A stretch of 64,000 nt of DNA, taken from contig NC_091141.1 of NCBI RefSeq assembly GCF_041381155.1, positions 27,091,828 to 27,155,827 on the forward strand. Direction: 5' to 3'. Position numbers and translations under genes: made by a program. This document shows positions 13,431 through 25,700 of the stretch, in pieces; the first letter of the stretch is position 1; every line of letters starts with the position of its first letter. Under the pieces are notes generated by a model, which saw only the letters and a list, made by a program, of their open reading frames with translations, searched no databases and was not told the origin of the DNA. Source of the stretch: Argopecten irradians (lineage: Eukaryota; Mollusca; Bivalvia; Pectinida; Pectinidae).

Positions 13431-13717
13431 TTATTTATCACATCACTTTTATTAATAGAAATAAAAGTAAAACTTTTTAACTTTGTCTCTATATACAACA
13501 GTAGGAATCCAGCTCAGATGTGACTTTTCCGTCTTCTCAGACATATAAATTATAATGACGTCAAAACTACCTGTGACGTCACAATAGTGTTATTACGCAT
13601 GTGTCTTACGATAATTTATGACATAGCCAGACGGGCCAGTTATGTGATAAAGACAGTTTAGATGATATACACAATGTAAATATGAAAGGGATTTTCGTTG
13701 ATATGAGAGTTTATAAT

Positions 13718-13723
13718 TTTAAT
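13718..13723 (-). terminator. Probable poly(A) signal of minus-strand lysozyme
   Basis: ATTAAA on the minus strand begins about 49 nt beyond the stop codon of the lysozyme gene. It is the nearest poly(A)-signal-like hexamer. Confidence 0.4.
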
Positions 13724-13771
13724 TTACATTATAAACAAGGAAATGTACATGCGGTCCATTTTGATAGAGTT

Positions 13772-16700
13772 TTAGCTGTTAGCCGAACACCCGAAATGTT
13801 CTGTATCCCTCCAGTTGTGTAGTGTGCTACTGTGATGACACCCCTGAGGTCCACCCGTATGGATTCTGGCGTAGCTCTCACAGTTGTTTGCACATCCCGA
13901 CGATCTGATAAAGCGTGACATATAGTTCTGGACACACAGTGAGGAACAGTGCATATCTAATGCACAGGCCATAAATGCTGTAAAATAAAGATACTTAACT
14001 TGACGTTGGATTAATTTCAAGGTGTAACAAGAGGACCAATAGCTCTAACGGTCATCTGGCTACCTTGGCAATAGGAATTAATTAGATATTGAGTCATGGT
14101 AGCCATCTTCTATTTAGGATCAACCAGAGATGTAACAACACTTTGTCGGGACCATGCCAGGATCATTTCAGGCAAGTTTCAGCCAAATCACACAGGTAAA
14201 ACTTGAGAAGGTCATAATGCGTTTTCAAGATAGCGGTTGTGGCGGTTCGCCTGTTATCAGTAAAGTGCGACCGAGTTGGGTGTGCTTGTTCGGTATCTGA
14301 AGTAGCATGATTCAGTTAAATAGCATTATAAAAAGGGAAGGGGTCCACTGCTACAAGGAAATACAACACAAGTATACTACAGCCTCCCAAAACATTCAGA
14401 CATCCACACATCGCAACACCACAACTCCTCCTTAATATTGTTTGTTTGTTCGTTTGAAAAAAAAACATCCAATTAACAGCCAGGGTCATGTAAGGACGAC
14501 CTCTCATGTCTGCGGTGTGTATCGTGTATGTAGTGCGAGGTGCATGTTTAAGGAGACTGCGGTATGTTCGTGTGGTGTCTTCTTGTATAGTGGAACTCTT
14601 GCCCTTTTTATAGTGCTATATCACTGAAACATGCCTACGAAGACACCAAGCAACACACCCCTCCCGGTCACATTATACTGACAACGGGCGAACCAGTCGT
14701 CCTAATTCCTGTATGCTAAGCGTTAAGCAAGAGCAGAAACTGACTCTTTTATAGACTTTGGTGTGTCTCGGCTTCGGGACAGAACCCAGAACCTACTTCA
14801 CAGAGACGAACGCTCAACAGAAGGCCAAAAGTGAGGCGGTGTCAAGGGAGACGTTAGGAAGAACAAAGTTGGTTTGGACGAAGAGAAAAGATAAAATTCT
14901 AAATTTAGTCGTCTTTTACGATCATGCAATAGGGGCAGCAGGTACAATTCTTACGCCCTACCTGCAGTGTATAATAACTATTGTGTGGATGGGTCAAAAG
15001 GAAGATGTCGAAGGCAAAAGGACAAAAGGTACGATAACAAAATTGGAATCGGGAGAGCACTTTAACGTTCTATCTGCATTTTTCATATGGCATCTACAAT
15101 TCGGATTGGCGAAACACCATCACCTGGGTGGTTTAATGTGTTGTTTTGTGTTTATGCTGAAATAGTCAATGTTTTGTATAACGTTCCTATTAGAGATACT
15201 CACATTAAAGTTGTATTGCTGCTAATTTCACTGTAACGATATGTAACTTAAAGTTGTATGGTCTATCACTTTCGCTCTTTTTGTCATAGTGAAAACTGTT
15301 TAAGTGTTATACACATTTTCCCCCGTCTGTCCGAGGTTTAAACTTTCTACGTTTACCACTTTTTATAAAGTTGCAGCACTGGAAGTATCTTTAATTATAG
15401 AAGTAAAAAATCTTTTTAACGTGTACACGTCAAAAATAAGCTCGAAAGATGCCGAATCATTCCGAACTCTTCCGAACATCGTCGCGACAATCTCGAAGTA
15501 ACACGAGAGTTGTGAAACCAAATATCAACATTTTTTTTTCATAAACAAAACATGCGGTCGACCTCAGCAGACTGGATCTACAAAGAAAATAATGCTTGCA
15601 CATTGCAATATTTGATACACACAATATTGAATTACGGCAATGTGTGAATTAAATGTTTCAAATACTCGCTCTGTGGACATATACCAGCACGATTTGCTCA
15701 TATTAGCCAGAAGGAAAACGTAAACAAACACATGTGCGCTTACGCTAGTTACCTGGATCACCACGTGCAGGACGTGTGGACATAAGTCACGTGGTACGAT
15801 TAGGAACGCCGACAAAAGCCGAAGGTACTGAACATGGCGGTGATTGAAGGCGCTGTATTCAAAACCAGGAATATATGATCCCTAGATTTCGGCGCTCTTA
15901 TAGGCCGACATATTCTTTTGGGGAGCTTAATCAATAAGTTACATGTGCATGTTCAAATATCAAATGTTTAAGCAATATATCGTTACAGTGAAAATTACCA
16001 GAAATACAACTTTAAACATTTGATATTCAAACATTGAAATGTAACTTGATGATTTAGCTCCCCAAAAGCATATGTCGGCCTATAAGAGAGCCGAAATCTA
16101 GGAATCATATATTCCTGGTTTTGAATAAAGCGCCTTCAATCACCGCCATGTTCAGTGACTTCGGATTCCGAATCGTATCACGTGACTGACGTTCGACACG
16201 ACCTGCACGTGGTGAGCCAGATAACTAGCGTAAGCGCACATGTGTTTGTTTACGTTTTCCTTCTGGCTTATATGAGCAAATCATGCTGGTATATGTCCAC
16301 AGATAGAGTATTTGAAACATCCAATTTACACATTACCGTAAAATATTGTGTGGATCAAATATAGTAATGTGCGAGCATTATTTTCTTTGTAGATAGAGTC
16401 TGATGAGGTCGACCACATGTTTTGTTTATGAAAAATTGTTGATGTTTTCTCTTGGTTTCACAACCCTCGTTTTACTTCGAGATTGTCGAGACGATGTTCG
16501 GAAGAGTTCGGAATGATTCGGCATCTTTCGAGCCTTTTTTTCACGTGTACTCGTTAAAAAGATTTTTACTTTTATAATTAAAGATACTTCCAGTGCTGCA
16601 ACTTTATAAAAAGTGGTAAAATTAGAAAGTTTAAAACTCAGGCAGACGGAGAAAAATATGTATAACACTTAAACAGTTTTCACTATGACAAAAAGAGCGA

Positions 16701-19700
16701 AAGTTATAGACCATACAACTTTAAGCGTTATACGTATACAATATACGAATTGAAAGGGGAGAAAACGACTTCAAAGTTCAATCTTTAACAAAGAAATCCA
16801 ACATCATTAACTATTTTCAGGTTTAAACAATACGATATCTAACTCATAAAAGGTACGTAATGTTTAACTATAATTTCATTCAGCATCATCTGTTTGCTAG
16901 CTTTGTCTTATCGGTAGGGTGTTGGAATTTATATGTTGTACATAATAAAAGGGATTGATTTTATCTTGTATCTTCCCTCACTGACTTTCTTCTTCCTGAC
17001 ACCCCCTCAATTCTGGCCTTGAGAGGAGCGTTCGCTCCAGTGTTCTGTGTTATGTCCCCTGGTCGGGACACACCATAGTCTATAAAAGTGGTACCTTTAG
17101 TTCATGCTTAGCGCTTAACAAAAGAAGAGTGGAACGACTGAATTGCGCTCGAAATAATGTGACCAACTTGTACTTTACTTACATCCTCCCGGGCTTCCAC
17201 AATCGTTCCAGTACTCTTCCTTTAACTGGAAATACCCACACGAATTGGCGTTCACGTCCCATTTACATCCAGCAGGTATACAGCCAGACTCATGCTGCAA
17301 TATATGAAAACTATAATTCAATTTTGCTTGTTACATGCATTTTCATTTGCTTAAAAATTTACTTTATCAGCCCATTAAGAAAAAAATGGCGTAGCCGTTT
17401 GTAACGTTGCTTCTGATTGGCTAAGATGACGGCGTAATGATTTCATAGACAAAAGAATCCCAAAATAAATTTTGAATATCGAAGAGATTATTTTTAGGTA
17501 ATTTAATTATAAGGATTAATTTGAATAGATTTTTTTTATGTTATGGAGATATAACACACAAATCTGAGTGTAATCTCACCATAAACCACTTCGCACGGTT
17601 TGTTTAGAGTACACTCAGATTTTTGTGTTATATCTCCATAACATAAAAAAATCTATTCAAGTTAATCCTTAAATAAAGTTCATATATTATAATTATTTTT
17701 GTAATTTAGTGAATCAGTGAGGTAATAATTAGGAAACTGATTTCCGAGCTTTTACGTACTGTTACAAGTACAAATTGAGTTGTGGCGCATTGGCATCTAA
17801 CACAAAAGTTCGTTTGGTCAATGACTGTCCTGCTTTAAAAGATTCCCGCGGTTTTTTTTTTTAAGTAATAATACTCGACGTAAACTTCATTCAGTTTATG
17901 CAAAAGTAACTTCGAACTTCTAACATATACAAATAAGTGTAACAAATGAAACGAAATTATTTCTTTTATAAGAAAACTACAAATTCACTAAAAGTCATAT
18001 TAATAGTCAACACCTGGAACAACAGTGTTTCATTTTCGGGTTCTTACCGATTCGGAGCTGCTGTATCTGCAATAGAACGCGCTGTACCAGCCGAACCGAA
18101 CCGGTACAAATGGTCCGTTTCGTTCCATTTGTATCTAAGATGGCGGACCCGATGTATTTCATGTAATCATCGAGATTTCCTTTTTGATGAAAACAAGACG
18201 TAACAGATTCATATTCTATGAAATTTGATTTATTATGTTATCGAATATATTTTGAAACGTTTAAAGCATTGCTTTATATCCGTAATATTATTAAGATAGA
18301 AAATAACTAGTCTTTGAATTTGAAGCGTATTTTTCATAGGGTGCCGCCCTATTGAAAAACCCCAAACGCGTTTCATTAAGCGGTGCCGTATCAATTCAGT
18401 ACTACTGGTACAAATCTGCGGAACGCACGGTTTCAAAATTCCAAAAAATTACCGTATAGCTGCTGATATTCCCGTTTTTTTAAATTTCGCTAACTTCACG
18501 GATTCATCCAAATTCAATGAAATTTACCAAAATCATGTTTATTACCGAAAGTGCCTATCGTATGAATGCCGCTTTCAAAGGCTACACAAATAATTCACGA
18601 AAATAAACACCTGCGAATAAGTTTCAAAGAGTTACTAACGAAATATCACACCCACGAAAATTTAGAACTAAACAGTATATTTAAGTAAGCGATGAACAGA
18701 ACGCCAATAGCTTTTGGGACTCTACAATATAATCAAACTTCTTTACCGACTTGTAAAAAATTAAAAATCGTTCCGTTTTGAGGATTGTATCTTAAGGCTG
18801 CATACTTAACAGTATTAAGTGAATGTTGTACTAACATTTCAAACTGCGTGAAAACTGGCAAAGTTGTCACATTAATGATTGCAGCAAATTCTGATTATGT
18901 TCGTTTCTGGTGTCTTGGAAACCATCTGCTGATATATAGATATATTAAATTAATGAAAATGCATAAAAGATATATATATATATATCTCAATATTCCAGTT
19001 ATTTCCGGATAATGTGACATTTTATACCGATGAATCACACTAAGGCAAAATATGAATATACATTATAAATTAAAAATTAGTTTGACTTACATGACATATA
19101 CAATCAAGACAGTCTTGTGATACAATACCTGAAATATAATATCCTTCATTATCATCTTAAGACATTCATTTTCGTTAAAAATTTTCTCCTTAGATTGTAA
19201 AACAAATTTGATATGTAATATATAGATTAAAAGTAATTGAAGCTCAATGTCCAAACCAATCCCTTTAAAATACATCGGAAATAAAAACTTTTAATATTTA
19301 TCTTTTATGTTTATAATTTCGATTCAATTAAGAAATCGTGGTTTTTTTCTAAATTGTATAGTATGTATACGTGTATCATTAGTTCAAGAAGTCCGTGTTA
19401 AGTCTTCGGTTTATTATAATAAAAACTCAAATACATGTGTAATTGATGAATGGGCATCTATTAAATGCGAATGATGTTAATAAAAGTCAATAATTAAATC
19501 AAACAATAATAATTGTTTAGCATAAATGTTGGGTAAAATATCAAACGACTAGCGTTAACGTCACCAACTTGGAGGGAAATGACAACTAAATTGTCTCAAA
19601 TAAAAGTCGGAGAAGAATATTTTCATTATATAAAATAAAGAAATTGTATAAAAATGTAATGTAAGGTAACTAATTTGAAGGTGAAAAATAGCATCTTAAA

Positions 19701-22700
19701 ATGTTTTCAATTCGTGTTGTTAGAAGAGAAAATGCTGAAAGATAACAAGATCGTCATTAAACTACATTACACATTTATATTCATATTTCTTGATTTATAG
19801 GAAACTTCAGAATTCGGAGAATAAAACGTCACGTTTTTCTCGCTTTAATTTCTGCATGCTTTATTCAAACTCTAAAATTGTCCTTAATAATTCTGAACGG
19901 CAACCAAATTACTCAATTTTCAAATTTTAAGAGACAAACTTCCGCGATGTGCCGTAATTAGCATACAGTATCAGATTTGATAATGACAATTATTACAGGT
20001 TTGTTCTACAGATTTATTGTAATACCAATTAACAAGACACATTGTGGTCAGGTGTCGCCGTTGTTCTAATAAGCCGATATTATTTGTGGTTGACCCGAAA
20101 GGGTAATTCCTGTCTGAACAATTGGGATTAGATTGTTCATCTCATTAAGCCGTCATAACGACAATAAAGTAGCAAGTTATTGCCACGATTATGTGTTTGA
20201 TATATCTTTTGTTTAATCGTATGGTTTAAAAAATTCTGAGTTGGAGTCAATGTATTGTGAAGTGAATAGATCTCTTTTATCTATTTCCTGTCACCATATC
20301 AACTTGTAAGATCATGAAAAAGTCTAAATCAATCAACCAACCACATTAAGACTCAAAAATACGTCATTTTGATTTGATAAATAATCCTTTAAGTCTGCAA
20401 TTGTTTGATGAAAGCCGTCTCATTTAACGGAAACATTGGTTTGAAAGCGTATATCTTTTAGAGGAGTGTATTATATTTTTTTGAAGATGTCTATATAAAA
20501 TATTATCTTAAACTAATCATATTGTCGGCATTTTTATTATCTATACCATATCGGGGTTTTTTTCTTCAAAAAATATTTGGATGATGTAATCTGCAACCGC
20601 CATTTGCATTTGCATGGTAATTTCAAAAAGGACTCGATATGTATGTTTTTGTAAAGTCCAGTCCGGTCAAACAAGCGCTCCTTATGCATGCCTTAAACTC
20701 TTATTAACAAAACTACATGGCTATTTGGCGACAGAACTTTGTACCGAACCATGTGGACTTGCTAAACTCAAATTTAAAAGGTTTTGCATATTTTGCCAAA
20801 TTCAATAGTAGGCTTAATATCTAAGTTTAGGCGTCATGCATGCATGTTGTTTAAACAGGGTATAAAGCCTCAAACACCATTGAAATAATGAAATCATGAT
20901 ATATCCTGAAGTTGATGGAGCAAGTGCAAAACCTATCAACCTTACGGAATATTTTAAGCTTGGATCACAGAACTATAACAACATACATATCGGAGAAAAT
21001 ACAGCGAAGGCCGCCAGTTTGCCCCGATGACCTCATATCCTGGCGTCATATCATAATTGATCAAGGTTACATAACACTAACACTAGTGACGTAAACAAAC
21101 ATATACGTTCAAATTTGCTGGGTATTAGGCGGAGTATGTGATAAAAATAGATTTCGAGTTAATGAATTTTAACTTGTGAAACTAACGAGCTCTCCTTTGA
21201 AAGTAAGTAGAAAGTAATTCTGCGCTTAGTAATTGTATAAATACTCCAATGTGCGTTGAAAGGGAGGAAACTCCTAATGAAATTATAGTAAGGTCCATTT
21301 TTTCTCACAATCCTGATCATCTTTTTATAAGTGATTATAAATATATTCGATTCGTGATCCATTGAAATAATTGCATATGATGAGCACACATTTCTAATAT
21401 TTACTGAAAGCTCAAAGTTGGCAATATGCTGCATTAAAAATACAAATGGGATTAGAAAAACAAATATGCATAGAACTTATAAAAATTGAAGCCCAGCCCA
21501 GTTTTAAAGCTGCCGCGTGCAAATGAATGGATTTGAGAAGTAAAATCAACTGATGACTGGATTACAAGATGGAAACATGTTTTTTTTTAAATTTATTTAT
21601 ATTTTAAGTTCAACAACAATTATTTCAAAAAGATTATTTGGAAAAGGATTTAACAACGGGCATCGCCTATATGAGTTCTCTCTCAAAGAAAACAAGTCAC
21701 ATGAAAGTAAATATAAACCGTAATGCGAGTAAAATATAACCTTTATAAATGCTTCTACCAAAATTGGATCCAAGCTGGAGTGAGAACACTGTTCAGATTA
21801 CCTGTCGCGTAGGTATTAGGGGTTCCACTATTACTCGAGTTAAAATGGGCTCCACCGCTGATTCCACAATGTGAGGCTGACGACGTCTGAAGGAAGTCTC
21901 CTGCCACCCATGCCGTCTGGTAAAAGACAAGTAAAATAGCACTTATACAATCATATAATTTTCAATTTGATTTAACTACCGATACTTATGACCACTCCAT
22001 TCAATAGGAAACGTAGTGATAATAATATCTTTATTTTAATCTGATTGCAAAATTGTTTTAGGAAAAATCTTTGTGTTGCATATTGTACCTGCCGTCCTTA
22101 TTCCGTAAAGGCAACTATATTTAGGAACTTGACTTTTCCTTTTTTCTAACTTTCTTTCCTAACGTCACTCTTGAATTGACACCGCTTCACTTTTGACTGA
22201 TTGTTAAGCACTCTCCCCTGTGATGTAGGATCTGGGTTCTGTCCCCCTGTCTGGCCGAGACACACCAGCGTTTATAAAAGTGATAGTTTCTTTTCCAGCT
22301 TATGGGACGACTGGTTCTTCCATTGTATAAACTATAATGTGAACGGGTGCAGTTGGGTGTGTTGCTTGGTATCTTCGGCGGCATGCTTCAATTATATATA
22401 ACATTATTGGCATGAGTTCCGCTATACAAGACCAGTCTCCGGTCGCGAGAACACGCACCTCGCACTTTACACACGCATGACACCACATACACGAGAGGCC
22501 GTGCTTAATTATCTTAACAGTTAATAGGACGAGATGATAATATACCAAACCCGATCAGACCAATGGAAGACTTATAAGTATTTGTGTTTTCTTTGTGGAT
22601 AAATGAAACTTGTAGGCACTGGCAGAAGTCTACAAAATGTACATTGAACATAAGGTGCTTTAATATACAGAAATTTGGAAATTTTGCAATTGATATGCTT

Positions 22701-25700
22701 TTGGTACAACTGGAGATTGTAATCGGTTCATTGAAAGGTTTGATAAATCCTAGCTGCAATATTTTAGCTCTTTAGACAGAAAAAGGTGTCGTCTTTAGAG
22801 CTACAATTGGTGGCTATTACTGGTAATGGAGCGAAGTAATGATTATGCAAGCATGTTTGCATTTTATCGTACTTGTTTGATATCGCTTACCTACTAGGCA
22901 ATAACACTGAACCGCATACAATATCAAATTATCATCGAGGCATTTTTTTTTTTACATATTACATATGAAGGTCTTTCTGAAGGGAATTCATACGGCAAGT
23001 CCACTAATTGTGAATTTGACGTCTTTTGCGTGATACGTTATGTTTGTTTTGGACAAAAGTAATATGTAAATACATGTATACGCATAAAATTAAGGAAATC
23101 TGCACAAAAGTATAAACAATTGTACCCGAGTGATTTTCGGAGGCAGTGCTCCACTTGGACACATAGGGACCATTTCGTAGCCGGCCGAAAGGTTTAGTAG
23201 GCCGAGGACGTATATTCATTCTAGATAAGTCCTTGGTGTGGTGAAGTTTTACTGGCTATTTTTTATTGTTATGTTCAATAAAGGAGTACGTTGTTTCTGC
23301 CGAAAGATAAAATAACAACACATCTACTTACTCGATGTCCGTGCACGTTCTCGAGCTCGTGCCAGTGGTAGCCATCATGCGTGACGACATCACCAGTTGG
23401 ACGGAAACACTCGCCATGGTTCAGTGACGCTATTATGGAGTGGCTGAGACCAGCTGTAATTTAAAATCATGGACGACAAATACAAACCCCATATTAGGAT
23501 TCCTTTGCTGTAAACAGTTTGTTATTGAATAAGGCGGTTATTCAGGGAAACTACAACTGGCCTTCAGGTATGGCGTAAGAATGGCATTTGCTGCCCCTAT
23601 TGTATGATCGTAAAAGGCGACTAAATTTAAAGCTGACAATGCAAGTTAAACAATGTACATTTGAGATTAAAAAAATAATGAAATTTCTTATTTCAAAATT
23701 TGTTTCTGAGACAGCCCATTGCGTTACTAAGGACGGGCAGACGCCATTTTGTTTGAACTCAGCTTGGATACGAGACGCCTGCCGACCCCTATATAAAGCG
23801 CGTGAATCGACACACGTGCGCTCAGTCATGTACATATACACCTAGCAGTTGTCCACTGTGTATCACTTACTGATACATAAACAAAACACCTTACCTGTAA
23901 ATATCTGTAGGGCTGGTTTTAGCAAGCAAACATGTCAACTCTTCTAAGCTGTATTTAGAGGTTTCACAAATTTAACTTTCCACACAAATGAATAAAAATC
24001 CTGATTATAATCCGTCCACATATCTCCATGTATGCTATCGTACCCGATGTACTCGATTGGCCACTTGCACGTGACCACCTGCCCCGAACAAGTGACGCTT
24101 CCATATATAAACTACCAAAGGCACACACGTGTACATGTGCGTGTAATATCTAATATGTTGAAGTGTTTTATTTGCTCGTATTTGACATATTTTGGGATCT
24201 AGCTGACATTATTACTTCAATGAAACCTTGTCAGGTGAGTACAGTATTTATATTTAGTTTGACAATGTTATCTCCTATTAGAATTTCCGTGTCTGTTTAC
24301 GTTATAGTCAAAATGGATCTCGCACGTTGAAAGAAAGTATGAATTCATGCATTACTTTTAATTTAACTGTATATATCTTTATATGGTTCATAGAAACTTT
24401 ATTTGAGAAAACATTGAAAGTACTAACCATTTTATCATCATTACGTCTTGGGTATATAGTGCAGTAGATCTAGAGCCGGTGAAGTGTTAGTAATGTTACA
24501 CCTTGAACAACGAGCGTTCGACTGATTGCACGCACAGGGACCTGGCACGATTTTTTAAACTAACAGTATACATATATATATTATAGTATCAAGGGTATGA
24601 ACTCGGCGGTCGAGAAAAACGGACCTATTTTTTTAAAACCATGATTATTTTAATAAATGGGTTATATACAACATTGACGGATATCTTACCTTAAAGAGAA
24701 ATAATTTATCTTTCCATTGAGTGCTTGATGAACAAAATTGGCCAAGTATTGACGAAGTTATGGCTTGATGAATCAGGAAATTTACGAAAAATATGCTAGG
24801 TAGACATTTCCCTGTCCTGTCGAAATGTCGTCTCGGCTCTAATGGGCACCTCAAAAACCAAGCCAAAACCACAAAATCTACGCTTGTGGTGGTAAACAGT
24901 ACCCATAACTGTGTTCATCCACAACCTCCTTTGGAGGTGTCATGACCCGTACTTTGTAGAAACTCCATTTAAACATCGTGTAGCTCACTTACTTTAACCG
25001 ACACCGCCATGTTCATTTGTTTTTCGGAACGCTTCTCGAGTTTACCTACAAGCACAACATTACATAATTTGCATAATGTAGTCACGATATGTAAAGTCGA
25101 GAAGCGTTCCGAGAGAAAAATGAACATGGCGGTGACGGTTAAAGTAAGTGAGCTACACGATGTTTAAATGGAGTTTCTACAAAGTACGGGTCATGACACC
25201 TTCAAAGGAGATTGTGGATGAACACAGTTATGGGTACTGTTTACCACCACAAGCGTAGATTTTGTGATTTTGGCTTGGTTTTTGAGGTACCCATTAGAGC
25301 CGAGACGACATTTCGACCGGACAGGGAAATGTCTACCTAGCATATTTTTCGTAAATTTCCCGATTCATCAAGCCATAACTTCGTCAATACTTGGCCAATT
25401 TTGTTCATCAAGCACTCAATGGGAAGATAAATTATTTCTCTTTAAGGTAAGATATCCGTCAATGTTGTATATAACCCATTTATTAAAATAATCATGGTTT
25501 TAAAAAAATAGGTCCGTTTTTCTCGACCGCCGAGTTCATACCCTTGATACTATAATATATATATGTATACTATTGGTTAAAAAAATTTTCGTGCCAGGTC
25601 CCTGTGATTGCACGTATGTGTGGTTCACGCGCTTTATATAGGGGTCGGGTACCCGGTGTTGTATCCAAGCAGAGTTAAAACAAAATGGCGACTGCCCGTC

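Noticed and set aside
14758..15165. 135-codon plus-strand reading frame
   Set aside because: About half of it is the reverse strand of the SINE-like repeat; the remainder has no similarity and abuts the foldback element.
15564..16364. Similar protein-like frames on opposite strands
   Set aside because: They lie in mirror positions of the foldback arms, so their likeness follows from the DNA symmetry.
24645..25491. Pair of near-identical 75-codon frames
   Set aside because: They are the same sequence in the two arms of the inner inverted repeat; no start context or homology.
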